In this document: one piece after another, positions 25,190 to 34,695 of the stretch
How positions within the stretch are numbered: the stretch's first letter is position 1
How the letters are laid out: each line of letters starts with the position of its first letter
Assembly (NCBI RefSeq): GCF_004571175.1
Contig: NZ_CP038273.1
Span: forward strand, 3,100,001 to 3,164,000
Direction: 5' to 3'
From: Legionella israelensis
GTDB lineage: Bacteria > Pseudomonadota > Gammaproteobacteria > Legionellales > Legionellaceae
DNA: 64,000 nt
The notes under the pieces: generated by a model
Databases searched by the model: none
What the model saw: only the letters and a program-made list of their open reading frames with translations
What the model was told of the DNA's origin: nothing
Program-made: the position numbers and the translations under genes

Positions 25190-26149
25190 TTACCAAAAGG
25201 CATTGAAAGCCACCATGGGTGAAACAAACTTGACTGTCTCTTTCCCCTTCAGATCAAACCAGACACCTGCAATGATTCCATAATTAGCATTAAAATTATA
25301 TTCAATGGCTGGAGCCAAAGAAATAAACTGAACTGTACCGTGTCCGATTGAAGCTGGCATTCCTGTGGCAGTAGTACCTCTGAAGCCTTTAAATTGCGTA
25401 CCTTGCCTATATGCAGCAAACCCTTCCATAACAGCCACCCAATGTTGAGTCAAAGTAAATTCTCCAGCAAGATCAATGCTTGAAAAATTACCAGGTCGTA
25501 TTCGACCATTCGTATTAACTGCTCCTCCATAGGTACTGAGTCCATGAATCTTCACTTTACTTGCATAAATATGATTGAGACTTAATCTCGTTCGCAAATA
25601 ATGGGTTTTAAAAACAGGAAGAAGGTGCTGAAAATGAAAGCCGATTGAAGTTTGGTAACTGCCTAATCCTTTGGCATCGGTACCGTTTCTTCCGGGATTT
25701 AGTTGATCATATTTCCCTGCCGGTAAAATCTCATTGAGGCTAACCCTCAAATCAGGACGCCAGCGAGAATTTTTTTGTTCAAGTAACTGAAACCCTAAAA
25801 TAACAGAATTGTCAGTAAATCCATTACTGTGTTCACCTAAATTGGAATTATAGGTATAAGGTACGCTGATTTGAATATCGACATAATCCGATAGCCCATG
25901 AGAAAGCAAAGGGTTTAATATGGTGCTGCTATTAGTCGGTGTATGGATTAGTTTTCCATGTCGGTTAAATATGCCATCATTCTCAGTGTGAATTCCGTAT
26001 ATCTCCACATTAGTGTGTCCTGTTGGAATGATATGACCTGCAGGAGCAAGAAGTGGGCCAGTGAACCAAGGTCCATTCTGGCTGAGGGATGCTTGGCTAA
26101 AACAACTCGATAACAAAACAACAGAACATATTTTTTTTATTTGCCGCAT
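25190..26149 (-). CDS. Putative outer-membrane beta-barrel protein
   Basis: A 319-residue protein with a signal peptide (MRQIKKICSVVLLSSCFSQASLS, Cys near the cleavage region). The mature part is rich in aromatic/Gly alternation typical of beta-strands and ends in aromatic residues (MVAFNAFW), a C-terminal signature of outer-membrane barrels. The mature N-terminus QNGPWFTGPLLAPAGHIIPTGHTN resembles a family I recall from Legionella genomes, of unknown function. It could be a transporter of the MetA-pathway/phenol-degradation-like type. It is a single gene between pyrE and the rplI operon. Confidence 0.65.
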   Translation of the reverse strand: MRQIKKICSVVLLSSCFSQASLSQNGPWFTGPLLAPAGHIIPTGHTNVEIYGIHTENDGIFNRHGKLIHTPTNSSTILNPLLSHGLSDYVDIQISVPYTYNSNLGEHSNGFTDNSVILGFQLLEQKNSRWRPDLRVSLNEILPAGKYDQLNPGRNGTDAKGLGSYQTSIGFHFQHLLPVFKTHYLRTRLSLNHIYASKVKIHGLSTYGGAVNTNGRIRPGNFSSIDLAGEFTLTQHWVAVMEGFAAYRQGTQFKGFRGTTATGMPASIGHGTVQFISLAPAIEYNFNANYGIIAGVWFDLKGKETVKFVSPMVAFNAFW

Positions 26150-26214
26150 AGTTTTCTCTTACAGAGGAGATATTTATCCCAACAGACTAAAGTTTATCTT
26201 ATAAAAAAAAGCGG

Positions 26215-26847
26215 TTAAACACCATATTTTTCCTGATAAGTCATAAGCTTGTCGACCTCTTGATTCAACTTGTTTGCTCTTAAATACTCAATTAAATCAA
26301 AAAGTGTAATGATTGAATAAACTTCAATACCTTGCTGTTTGATTTCTGCAATAGCTGATTCATTTGATATTCCTCGTTCACAGCGGTCTAAAGCAATAAC
26401 CACCCCCGTCAATTTTCCTCCATTTGCGTTAATGAGAGACTGGGCTTCTCTAAAGGCCGTACCTGCCGTAATAACATCATCAATAATAATGGTTCGGCCG
26501 TGTAATGGTGAACCAATTAATTGGCCACCCTCTCCATGAGTTTTCATTTCTTTTCGATTAAAAGTCACAGTAGATGGTTTGCCAAATTCAGCAAGAGCTA
26601 TGGAGGTGGCGGTCGCCAGAGGAAGGCCTTTATACGCTGGTCCAAATAAGTGATCAAATTTTACATGATTTTCTAAAAGTACATTGGCATAAAACTTGCC
26701 TAATTTATGAAGCGCTTCACCGTGATAAAATAAACCGGCATTAAAGAAATAAGGACTGACTCGTCCTGATTTTAAAGTAAACTCACCGAATTTTAATACC
26801 TGATAATGCAAAGCTAGGCGTATAAAATCTTCTTTTGAATATAACAT
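26215..26847 (-). CDS. pyrE: Orotate phosphoribosyltransferase
   Basis: PyrE forms OMP from orotate and PRPP in pyrimidine synthesis. The 210-residue product has [19 protein letters not shown] near the start, the [11 protein letters not shown] segment, the KxxKTHGEGG loop ([16 protein letters not shown]) with catalytic Lys, and the PRPP motif [13 protein letters not shown]. It is full length. It is followed by the outer-membrane protein gene 65 bp away. Confidence 0.97.
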   Translation of the reverse strand: MLYSKEDFIRLALHYQVLKFGEFTLKSGRVSPYFFNAGLFYHGEALHKLGKFYANVLLENHVKFDHLFGPAYKGLPLATATSIALAEFGKPSTVTFNRKEMKTHGEGGQLIGSPLHGRTIIIDDVITAGTAFREAQSLINANGGKLTGVVIALDRCERGISNESAIAEIKQQGIEVYSIITLFDLIEYLRANKLNQEVDKLMTYQEKYGV

Positions 26848-27039
26848 ATTTAATTCCCAATAAAATAATTATTTATGAGTGAATGATTTTAAAAACATTC
26901 ATAACCAATTGAAAGATTTCTTAGGGCTTATTGTAGTATTAATGCTTATAATAATCGGGATTAAATCAACCAGATCAATTTGACGAGGTAAACTCATTAT
27001 ATTATCTTCCAAATTCCTTTTATTGAAACGGAAACAATA

Positions 27040-27350
27040 ATGGATTTTGATAAAGAAGAAATACATAAAAAAATTTTTAACCGAGATTGAAAAACTTCCT
27101 GAAAGCTCAAGCTATTTTGATTTATATCTTCCTGTTGACCATGGTACAGCTCCTAATGCTTCTTCTGATATCTTGCTTCAATATCGACAGGATTTGGCTG
27201 CCACTAGATTTTGATTTCTTCATGCAGAATCTCCTTGCATATACATTACGAGAAAATTCTACTTTTGGCATCAACTATTTTGTGGGAGGATTACCCTATT
27301 ACTCCATATGCTTTTTATTTCTTGAGTGTTTTTACGTTTATATTAGCTGA
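27040..27350 (+). pseudogene. Degraded small gene (frameshifts in A/T runs)
   Basis: ATG at 27040 opens MDFDKEEIHKK. A one-base slip in the A7/T5 run at 27067-27078 links it to a frame reading FLTEIEKLPESSSYFDLYLPVDHGTAPNASSDILLQYRQDLAATRF with a stop at 27212-27214. Another frame continues DFFMQNLLAYTLRENSTF. The pieces look like one protein broken by indels. I do not recognise the parent family. An 87-residue frame overlapping it (27087-27350) is hydrophobic and less protein-like. Confidence 0.35.
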
Positions 27351-27561
27351 ATAAATTGTTTGTGTTGTGAAATCCAATCTATTAAAACAGGCAGGTTTTG
27401 CTGTTAATAAAAAATAAAAAATCGAAGAAATTGCTTAATATGAGTAAATAATATTTTAGCTTTGTAAGATCTACAGCTTGACGAAAATTCGGCAATGTTC
27501 TACTTTAATCAAGTAACTGACATATATTCTAATTTTGGATATCATGTTGGGTCGGTGTTTA
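27351..27561. other. AT-rich intergenic stretch upstream of the cold-shock gene
   Basis: No gene or repeat is visible. The stretch is AT-rich and, with the leader at 27562-27671, probably holds the promoter of the cold-shock gene. I could not pick one promoter with confidence. Confidence 0.5.
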
Positions 27562-27598
27562 CAGAGATATATCGGAATTGTATTTGCTGATATCTCTG
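27562..27598 (+). promoter_or_regulatory. Hairpin in the long leader of the cold-shock gene
   Basis: CAGAGATAT (27562-27570) and ATATCTCTG (27590-27598) form a perfect 9-bp stem with a 19-base loop, ending 73 bp before the cold-shock protein start. Cold-shock mRNAs often carry long, temperature-responsive leaders; this could be part of such a structure. Function is inference. Confidence 0.4.
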
Positions 27599-27671
27599 GA
27601 AGATTTATCTGCCAAGTAGCTAACTTTGAGCAGAAAAAAGGAATATTTTAGTTTGAAAGGGGAAAAGCGTA

Positions 27672-27887
27672 ATGTCGCAACGTGAAACTGGCCATGTTAA
27701 GTGGTTTAATGAGAAAAAGGGATTTGGGTTTATTGTTAATGAACAAGGCGAAGATATTTTTGTTCATTATAAGGATATTCAGGGAGTAGGTTTTAAAACT
27801 CTCCATGAAAATGACCATGTTTCCTATGTCCTTGATAAAGGTCCAAAAGGCTTCAAGGCGCAGGAAGTTGTCGTAGTCAATGAATAA
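27672..27887 (+). CDS. Cold-shock protein (CspA family)
   Basis: A 71-residue single OB-fold nucleic-acid chaperone. RNP1 is KGFGFI (in GHVKWFNEKKGFGFIVNE) and RNP2 is DIFVHY. The C-terminus GPKGFKAQEVVVV is also typical. AAAGGGG sits about seven bases ahead of the ATG. It is monocistronic with a long leader containing a hairpin. Which csp paralogue it is cannot be told from the sequence alone. Confidence 0.96.
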   Translation: MSQRETGHVKWFNEKKGFGFIVNEQGEDIFVHYKDIQGVGFKTLHENDHVSYVLDKGPKGFKAQEVVVVNE

Positions 27888-27911
27888 GTCAGGTTTAGAA
27901 ATTTGACTTAT
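27884..27911 (+). terminator. Weak stem-loop overlapping the cold-shock gene stop codon
   Basis: ATAAGTCA (27884-27891) pairs with TGACTTAT (27904-27911), an 8-bp stem with a 12-base loop that includes the stop codon. CCTGTTTTA follows. It may serve as a weak intrinsic terminator. Confidence 0.4.
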
Positions 27912-28121
27912 CCTGTTTTACGATCTTCTTATTAATCTGATTTCCTGTCCATACAAGAAAAATCATTAAAGAATTGTATGGTTGGTTTTTCAAATGATAG
28001 CTGATTTCAACTAGGGAATGACTGTTTTTTTACCCAAAAGCAGTTTTTGCCTTGGTGTGTAACATACTATGATAAAAATCAGAGTTTTTAAGAAAATTTA
28101 TTTGATTAGTAGAATATTTTT

Positions 28122-28973
28122 ATGGAAATGGATCATCAAGTTGTGGTGATAACTGGCGCTGCAAGTGGTTTAGGACTTGCGATGGCGCGTATATGTCTAC
28201 AGAAAGATATGCATGTGGTTATGGCTGATAATGCTATTACTTCCCTTTGTGATCAAGTTGAAAGATTAAGCCGTCAATATAACACCAAAGTAATGGGGGT
28301 TGTTTGTGATGTCACTCAGGCAGGCAGCTTTAAGCACTTGGCAAAGCAAACCTACGAACGATTTAAACGTATTGACTGGTTGATCAATAATGCGGGCATT
28401 AGTGGTCATTTAGCCCCTATCTGGGAGTTGACCAATGAGCACATACGCAAGGTCGTTGATATTAATCTCTTCGGAGCTATTAATGGTATCCAGGCTTTTC
28501 TTCCTCTCATGTTCAAACAACCGCACCGTGGACATATTATTAACATGGCCAGTATTTATGGTTTATGCAGCGGATCTAACATGTCAGCCTACGCCATTTC
28601 CAAGCATGGTGTAGTGGCTCTTTCTGAAGCACTTTATTTTGATTTAAAACGATTAAATAAACCTGTGGATGTTTCTGTTATCTGTCCTTCCTTTGTAAAT
28701 ACCCCTTTACTAACAAACTCTGCCCCTTTACATGAGGATAAATTACATCAGCTAATATCTTCATTAATTAAGCATAGTCGTCCTGCAGAAGAAGTCGCAG
28801 CTTATATTATTGATGAAATCACCAGAAAAACCTTTTATATTCTTCCAGACAAAGAAATTAAACACTATTGTGAGCAAAAGACAAACGCTATCATTACTCA
28901 ATCTGAACCCCACATACATAATCTTGAAAAATTAATAACCTCATTGAGTAATAGAGCGTTAACAATGGATTAA
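28122..28973 (+). CDS. SDR-family oxidoreductase
   Basis: A 283-residue classical short-chain dehydrogenase: TGAASGLG cofactor-binding motif (residues ~12-19), NNAGISG, catalytic Ser in INMASIYG and YAISKHG (YxxxK), followed by ICPSFVNTPLL. The substrate is unknown. Two starts six bases apart (28122, 28128) are possible. It reads the same way as the LplT-like transporter 158 bp downstream but need not be cotranscribed. Confidence 0.92.
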   Translation: MEMDHQVVVITGAASGLGLAMARICLQKDMHVVMADNAITSLCDQVERLSRQYNTKVMGVVCDVTQAGSFKHLAKQTYERFKRIDWLINNAGISGHLAPIWELTNEHIRKVVDINLFGAINGIQAFLPLMFKQPHRGHIINMASIYGLCSGSNMSAYAISKHGVVALSEALYFDLKRLNKPVDVSVICPSFVNTPLLTNSAPLHEDKLHQLISSLIKHSRPAEEVAAYIIDEITRKTFYILPDKEIKHYCEQKTNAIITQSEPHIHNLEKLITSLSNRALTMD

Positions 28974-29131
28974 ATGGCATCTTTGTAATTTCCATAGACT
29001 CACAGAAATGGCAAATTTTGCTTAATCCAAATTCAAAGTCCGGTTTTTTGCCATGATTTTTCTATTGCGGAGTTATGTGATATTTGACCATCAATGTTTT
29101 TGGTGATGGGCAAGGATGTTAAGGAGCATGA

Positions 29132-30433
29132 ATGAATCAAGGAAGCTTTTATCTTTTAAGAAAGCAGCATTTTTTACCTTTATTTCTTACTCAATTCTTT
29201 GGCGCATTCAATGACAATGCATTTAAACTCGCCATGTTGACATTGATCAGCTATAACCTGAGCCACTCGCAGGTACAGTCCGAACGTTATCAGGCTATTG
29301 CTGGTGCTTTATTTACTTTACCTTTTTTTCTTTTTTCAGCGACAGCTGGACAAATTGCGGATAAATTGGATAAAGCAAAAATGAGTCGTTACCTAAAGGG
29401 TTTTGAGTTGTTACTCATGATGATTGGTGGTATGGGTCTTTATTTTGGACATATTGCTCTGTTAATGATTACACTGACTGGCATGGGCATTCATTCGTCT
29501 TTTTTTGGACCTATAAAATATGCGATTTTACCTGATCATTTACCTAAGTCATCTTTATTGGGTGCAACAGGTTTAATTGAAAGCAGCACATTTTTAGCCA
29601 TACTATTAGGAACCACATTGGGGACACTTGCAATAGGTACCGATAAAGGCAGTACTTATCTTGCAATTCTGCTTACCAATTTTGCTGCAGTGGCTGGTTT
29701 AACATCCAGTTTTTTCATTCCTAAAGCGCCCCCACATACTGAAAATGATTTTAAAATAGACTGGAATATATTGCGAGCCACCTTTGTGATGCTAAAAGAA
29801 GTTAAAGAACAATCTGATTTATTCATACCTATCTTAACGATTTCATGGTTTTGGTTAATTGGTGTTGTTGTGCTTACCAAGTTACCTGATTATACGCATT
29901 ACGTATTAAATGCAGATAATATTGTTTTTGCTTTATTTCTGGCATTGTTTTCTGTCGGCATTGGAATTGGCTCGTTACTGATTAACCGATTGTTATCGGG
30001 GCGGGTTTCTTTATATTATGTACCTTTATCAATATTTATTTTATCTTGTTTTGCCTTTGATCTTTATCTAGCTTCATCTGTTACAGAAGAAAAAACTTCA
30101 ATGTATAGCATCATCAACTTCTTTTTCTCGTTTAGACACTGGAGAATTTCATTTGATTTATTGATGTTAGCTGTGAGTGCCGGTTTGTTTGTTGTTCCTT
30201 TATATACACATCTGCAGGTATTCAGTCGTGCAGGATCGCGCGCCCGAACGATTGCAGCGAATAATATTTACAATGCATTTTTTATGGTGGTTGGAACATT
30301 ATTAGTCATGTTTTTAATTTATTTGAATCTCAGCATCCCTGAGGTCTTTTTAATTTTAAGTATACTTAATGCCATTGTAGCTTTTAGTTTATGGTGGATC
30401 TTACCGGGTGCTGGCGGCCACACAAACGCTTAG
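29132..30433 (+). CDS. MFS transporter, LplT-like
   Basis: A 433-residue major facilitator with about twelve membrane segments. The N-terminus [23 protein letters not shown] is characteristic of the LplT branch, which flips lysophospholipids inward for reacylation. The loop [15 protein letters not shown] is the conserved loop 2-3 motif. In other bacteria LplT is paired or fused with the acyltransferase Aas; here no acyltransferase is adjacent (a PlsC-like gene is ~10 kb upstream). GGAG precedes the ATG. The 3' end overlaps the convergent hemF by 4 bp. Confidence 0.85.
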   Translation: MNQGSFYLLRKQHFLPLFLTQFFGAFNDNAFKLAMLTLISYNLSHSQVQSERYQAIAGALFTLPFFLFSATAGQIADKLDKAKMSRYLKGFELLLMMIGGMGLYFGHIALLMITLTGMGIHSSFFGPIKYAILPDHLPKSSLLGATGLIESSTFLAILLGTTLGTLAIGTDKGSTYLAILLTNFAAVAGLTSSFFIPKAPPHTENDFKIDWNILRATFVMLKEVKEQSDLFIPILTISWFWLIGVVVLTKLPDYTHYVLNADNIVFALFLALFSVGIGIGSLLINRLLSGRVSLYYVPLSIFILSCFAFDLYLASSVTEEKTSMYSIINFFFSFRHWRISFDLLMLAVSAGLFVVPLYTHLQVFSRAGSRARTIAANNIYNAFFMVVGTLLVMFLIYLNLSIPEVFLILSILNAIVAFSLWWILPGAGGHTNA

Positions 30434-31374
30434 TCCTGAAGTTTCGATTTTGCAAGCCAGTCCTGTATAGGTAAAAAATTCGTATATAATTTAGCTTCTT
30501 CGCTGTTTTTTTCTGGCTGCCGTTGATAAGACCAACATACCTCAGGTGGTAACGAGATCAAAATAGATTCTGTTCGACCGCCTGACTGTAAGCCGAACAG
30601 GGTCCCTCTGTCGTAAACCAGATTAAATTCAACATATCGTCCTCGTCGATAGCGCTGAAACTGCTTATGTTGATCAGTAAAAGAATGTAATTTTCGCCGC
30701 TGAACAATTGGAGTATAGGCTTGCAGAAAATGATCGCCTATACTTTTCGTTAATGAAAAGCTGTAATCAAAACTGACTTCATTAAAATCATCAAAAAAAA
30801 GACCGCCGATGCCTCTGGCTTCTTGCCTATGTTTAAGAAAAAAATAATCATCACACCAGCGTTTGAAACGGGGGTAAAGATGATCACCGAAAGGTTGGCA
30901 TGCTTTAGAAGCAGTTTGGTGCCAGTGTATACAGTCCTCTTCAAAGCCATAATAAGGTGTTAGATCGAATCCGCCACCGAACCACCATATTGGATCGGCA
31001 CCTTCTTTTTCAGCGATGAAAAAACGAACATTAGCGTGAGATGTAGGAATAAAAGGATTATCGGGGTGGAGAACCAATGAAACGCCCATTGCTTGAAATT
31101 TCCGACCTGCAAGTTCTGGTCGATGCGCACTGGCGGATGAAGGTAGATTTTCACCGGAAACATGGGAGAAATTCACTCCGGCTTTCTCAAAAATATCGCC
31201 ATTTTCCAGAACACGTGTGCATCCTCCACCACCGGCTGGGCGAAGCCAGGCATCTTCTTTAAAACGACCCTTGCCATCTATGTTTTCGAGTTCAAGACAA
31301 ATCTGATGTTGTAAATTGATCAAATAATTTTTAACTTGCTCAATAGCCTGTTGAGGAAGCCTCTTCTCATTCAT
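30430..31374 (-). CDS. hemF: Oxygen-dependent coproporphyrinogen III oxidase
   Basis: HemF converts coproporphyrinogen III to protoporphyrinogen IX using O2 in haem synthesis. The 314-residue product has the family blocks [41 protein letters not shown], the FFDDFNE segment and [35 protein letters not shown]. Overlap with the convergent transporter gene is 4 bp. It indicates aerobic haem synthesis. Confidence 0.98.
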   Translation of the reverse strand: MNEKRLPQQAIEQVKNYLINLQHQICLELENIDGKGRFKEDAWLRPAGGGGCTRVLENGDIFEKAGVNFSHVSGENLPSSASAHRPELAGRKFQAMGVSLVLHPDNPFIPTSHANVRFFIAEKEGADPIWWFGGGFDLTPYYGFEEDCIHWHQTASKACQPFGDHLYPRFKRWCDDYFFLKHRQEARGIGGLFFDDFNEVSFDYSFSLTKSIGDHFLQAYTPIVQRRKLHSFTDQHKQFQRYRRGRYVEFNLVYDRGTLFGLQSGGRTESILISLPPEVCWSYQRQPEKNSEEAKLYTNFLPIQDWLAKSKLQD

Positions 31375-31443
31375 TTGCAGTGATTCAACAATTATATTGG
31401 AGTGCTATCAATTGTACCATATATAGGATAGCAAAAACCAAGT

Positions 31444-31740
31444 AATCAAATCACGCTCGCTGCGCGCCATGGGAGGCTGAAAGCCGAGGCGCGTAGTCCG
31501 CGATAGGCTGCGATTTTTTTAAACAGCCCGAAGGGATGTTAAAAAAATCTTTCTGCAGCCGTTAAGTCATTGGTGAAGGCGTACGCTTTGCTCGTTCAGA
31601 GCAAACGTGCCGTAAACAGGACGCTCGCGGCCCAAACACTTCGCGCGTTGGCGAGTCGATTTTGGGGACTTGGATGTCCCAAAATCTTTCATGAGGTAGC
31701 GCGACTCTTGCAAAAGAAATTTTTTCTTTTTTCAAAGAAT
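31444..31740. other. GC-rich island of consecutive hairpins, no convincing gene
   Basis: Most of the hemF-amidotransferase gap is occupied by a block markedly richer in GC than its surroundings and full of inverted repeats. These include GGCTGAAAGCC, GATTTTTTTAA...TTAAAAAAATC around CCCGAAGGG (31511-31550), GCTTTGCTC-GTTCA-GAGCAAAC, and ATTTTGGGGAC...GTCCCAAAAT (31660-31686). Minus-strand reading frames exist but look spurious. Options are a repetitive element, a structured RNA, or a remnant of mobile DNA. Confidence 0.5.
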
Positions 31741-31924
31741 AATAAATAACCAAAAAGAACCATAATTGCACTATAATTGATCATGCATAACATTGTGTGA
31801 GTAATCTGGTAGTTAATTGTGATCCTGGCACTCCTGATTCCCAGCAGAACAAGTCTCAAGCCTAAAATAAACTTTGAAAGTTTTTATTACAACCTATTTA
31901 ACTCAAAATTAAATGGAAACGGTA

Positions 31925-32668
31925 TTAATGTCTACCTGCATGCCCGGAAGATAAGGCATATTTTTTCTTATCAAACAAGAGGCTGTAGTCTTCAAAAAAT
32001 TTTTTTCCTATTTGTATTGATCTCTCCAGTTCTTTTTTTGTATCTGAACGAATTGTTTCGATTTCTTCTGGTCCAATATGAGATTTTAAATGCGTAAGAT
32101 AATCCGGATGCTGCATCCAACGAGAAATCAAATATTTATCCACCTCGAGGTGAAACTGCAGACCTATATGCTTTTTTTGATAGGAAAAAGCCTGAACGCA
32201 TTGCTCATTTTCAAGAACAACATCAGTATGGTTAGGAACGCGAGAGGCATAACGATGCCACTGAAAAACTTTAGTACACTCAGGAAATGAGGTAAACAAA
32301 GGGTGGTTTGATTTTTTATAAATATTCGACCATCCAAACTCTGATTTTGCCAAGCAATAACATTCTCCTCCCAAAGCCAAATTCAATAATTGTGACCCAA
32401 GGCAAATTCCTAAGACCGGGATGTTTTTCTCAATGGCCTGATGAATCAGTTTTATTTCAAAGGTTAAATGAGGATAGTGTTCCAACTCATCCGGATTCAT
32501 ATTGCCCCCTAAAATGATGAGGCCATCATACCCTTGCAGATTCACTGAATGATCCGGATTTCGATGGAAATTCACATATTTTAAACGCATTTTTTTTTGT
32601 TTGAGGGTGTTAATAATAATCCCTAACGGTTCATAAGGGGAATGTTGAAGAATAACAATGCGCGCCAT
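31925..32668 (-). CDS. Class I glutamine amidotransferase-like protein
   Basis: A 247-residue stand-alone GATase1 protein. The nucleophile elbow is LGICLGSQLL (Cys in GxCxG), and the His-Glu pair is in LQFHLEVD. LIILGGNMNPDE near residue 50 is the usual oxyanion region. This resembles the GMP-synthase-like GATase1 domain proteins (YfeJ/YLR126C type), whose amide acceptor is generally unknown. It is a single gene. Confidence 0.88.
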   Translation of the reverse strand: MARIVILQHSPYEPLGIIINTLKQKKMRLKYVNFHRNPDHSVNLQGYDGLIILGGNMNPDELEHYPHLTFEIKLIHQAIEKNIPVLGICLGSQLLNLALGGECYCLAKSEFGWSNIYKKSNHPLFTSFPECTKVFQWHRYASRVPNHTDVVLENEQCVQAFSYQKKHIGLQFHLEVDKYLISRWMQHPDYLTHLKSHIGPEEIETIRSDTKKELERSIQIGKKFFEDYSLLFDKKKYALSSGHAGRH

Positions 32669-33030
32669 ACAGTTTTACACTTTCGAAAATGAATTGGTTA
32701 AGCCGTTTTGATTGGGAAACAGCGTCTCGTATCTATTTTTTTCTGATTAACGAGTATTTAGACTTATTTATAATATTTACATTATAGTTTGTTTTTGGCA
32801 AATGAAGCATTGAAGTCCATCCCTTTATCCAGCGTCGCTATTATTGCATCACGACAGCGAACGGTTATCCACAAAATCAGTGGATAAGTCTGTGAATAGA
32901 ACGTTAAGAGTAAGATTTTATGCGCCTTGCTGCTTCTGTTTTTCAATTTAACAAAGCGTTATTCATTTTATTTAAAGACAGTCATCAGGACTTAAAGAAG
33001 AGATTGTGAGTTATGGATATATTTGTTTAA
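32669..33030. other. Intergenic region with a DnaA-box palindrome
   Basis: A 362-bp gap between the divergent amidotransferase and MFS genes. Apart from the paired DnaA-like boxes at 32865-32887 I see no gene, repeat copy or clear terminator. Promoters of both neighbours must lie here. Confidence 0.5.
32865..32887. promoter_or_regulatory. Inverted pair of DnaA-like boxes
   Basis: TTATCCACA at 32865-32873 is a perfect DnaA-box consensus. GTGGATAA at 32880-32887 is its inverted partner, giving an 8-bp-arm palindrome with a 7-base spacer. A single pair is too little for an origin. It may be a titration or regulatory site for the flanking genes. Confidence 0.5.
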
Positions 33031-34278
33031 TTGTATGATATTGTTATTATATCGATATTCTACACTCGCGTCTTTTTGCTAAAAATTGTGAAAGAAAATC
33101 CAGTCCCTTCCCATATTGGTTTATTAGTCGTCATTCTATTGGTTTCCTCGCTTGGCCAAGTCAGTTCAGATTTATATTTACCGTCTTTACCGGCTATGGC
33201 AGAAAAACTTGAAGTTAAAATAAGCTGGATACAATTTACCATTGCCATATATATGACTGGGTTTTGCTTGTCGCAGTTAGTCTATGGACCTTTATCGGAT
33301 GCAATTGGAAGACGCTCTCCTTTAATAGCAGGCTTATCCTTCAATTTTGCCGGTAGTCTGATTTGCTGGGTTTCTCCGGACATATACTGGTTATTTTTAG
33401 GGCGATTCCTTCAGGGGCTGGGTGTTGGAGCAGGAACTTCTCTGGCACGACCTATACTGAGAGATCTCTTTGAAAAAGAAACATTGGCCATTTACAATTC
33501 CTACCTGGCTGTATCTACAGTGATTATTTTGGCTACTGCACCTATACTTGGAGGTTACATTCAGTATTATGCTGGCTGGAGATATAATTTTTTATTTCTC
33601 AGTGTGTACGGTTTTATTATTCTCTGCGCTTTTTACTTCAACACGCCAGAAACCAGCAAGCATATTCATAAAGAAAATTTCAGAATCAAAATAATCTTCC
33701 TGAGTGCCAGAAACTTACTTATGAACCCGATCTTTTTAAGATTTTCCTTATGTCCCTTATTCACTTATGCAGGAATTATAGCCTGGATTACAGCAGCCCC
33801 CATCGTATTTCAAGATAAAATAGGTCTTGATGCGGTGCAGTTTGGTTGGTTGTATATTTTTTCCGGTATTGGATTTGCTGCTGGTGCCGTTTTAAATATG
33901 CGAGTGGTTGCAGGGCTTGGGATTGAGCAAATGATGCGACTTGGTTTTTTCTGTCAGCTCAGTGCGGGCTTGTTGATGTTATTTTTTTATTTGCTCGGAT
34001 ATATAAATGTGTATGTAATTATTATTCCTATTCTAATTTTTATGTTTGGATCCAGCCTCGTTTTTCCCAACTCATCAGCAGGTGCATTAACTCCTTTTCC
34101 CAAAATCGCAGGGACGGCCGGTGCAATATTTGGCTTCATGCAAATTTCTGGTGGGGCCATCTCCAGTAGTATCATCGCGACTTCTCATGATGAAAATCAA
34201 TTGCCCACGGCAGCCGTCTTTATTATAACTTCAGTTTTATCCATACTGGTATTTCAGCTTTTTAAGTCAAAGAACTAA
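33031..34278 (+). CDS. MFS multidrug transporter, Bcr/CflA family
   Basis: A drug:H+ antiporter-1 family protein of up to 415 residues with about twelve helices. The conserved SSDLYLPSLPAMAE segment after helix 1, YGPLSDAIGRR in loop 2-3 and GRFLQGLGVGAGTSLARPILRDLF in helix 4 are typical of Bcr/CflA exporters. The start is uncertain: a TTG at 33031 or a GTG at 33088 (VKENPVPSHIG) are the in-frame options, and neither has a strong ribosome-binding site. Substrate unknown. Confidence 0.9.
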   Translation: MYDIVIISIFYTRVFLLKIVKENPVPSHIGLLVVILLVSSLGQVSSDLYLPSLPAMAEKLEVKISWIQFTIAIYMTGFCLSQLVYGPLSDAIGRRSPLIAGLSFNFAGSLICWVSPDIYWLFLGRFLQGLGVGAGTSLARPILRDLFEKETLAIYNSYLAVSTVIILATAPILGGYIQYYAGWRYNFLFLSVYGFIILCAFYFNTPETSKHIHKENFRIKIIFLSARNLLMNPIFLRFSLCPLFTYAGIIAWITAAPIVFQDKIGLDAVQFGWLYIFSGIGFAAGAVLNMRVVAGLGIEQMMRLGFFCQLSAGLLMLFFYLLGYINVYVIIIPILIFMFGSSLVFPNSSAGALTPFPKIAGTAGAIFGFMQISGGAISSSIIATSHDENQLPTAAVFIITSVLSILVFQLFKSKN

Positions 34279-34432
34279 TCACTGATGTAATTATTTTTTA
34301 TGGGTCTAAACGCTTGTGGTTTCCTATTTTCACGATGATTTGTCTAGATAAATACTGTAATGCGAAATGTCGGGTTTAATCCATATGTTCTATAATTAAA
34401 AACAAGGATGAAATATCAGGGAGAGTATTATT

Positions 34433-34621
34433 ATGTTAGGGTGGGCTCTTTTATTTTTTATCATAGCCATTATCGCAGCGGCATTAGGCTTTGGGGGCAT
34501 TGCCGGAGTTGCAGCCAGTGTGGCCAAGATATTGTTTTTTCTGTTCATTATTATATTTATTGTGTTTCTTATCGCTGGGTTAATTGGACGACATCGAGGT
34601 CCTCCGCCTCCGCCTGTATGA
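34433..34621 (+). CDS. DUF1328 small membrane protein
   Basis: A 62-residue protein with two hydrophobic helices: [25 protein letters not shown], then [23 protein letters not shown]. This is the signature layout of the DUF1328 (YtjA) family of small inner-membrane proteins of unknown function, often stress-linked. The tail [11 protein letters not shown] is proline-rich. AGGGAGAG lies ahead of the ATG. Confidence 0.9.
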   Translation: MLGWALLFFIIAIIAAALGFGGIAGVAASVAKILFFLFIIIFIVFLIAGLIGRHRGPPPPPV

Positions 34622-34695
34622 TTTTGGATGTAAGTGCTTTTGTCGCACTCGGGAAAGGCCATATTTGGTTTTTGAGCAATTGTGAGGCCATTGTT

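Noticed and set aside
31562-31771. Minus-strand 69-codon frame in the GC-rich island
   Set aside because: Composition is irregular, it covers several hairpins, and it resembles the spurious frames often called in repeats.
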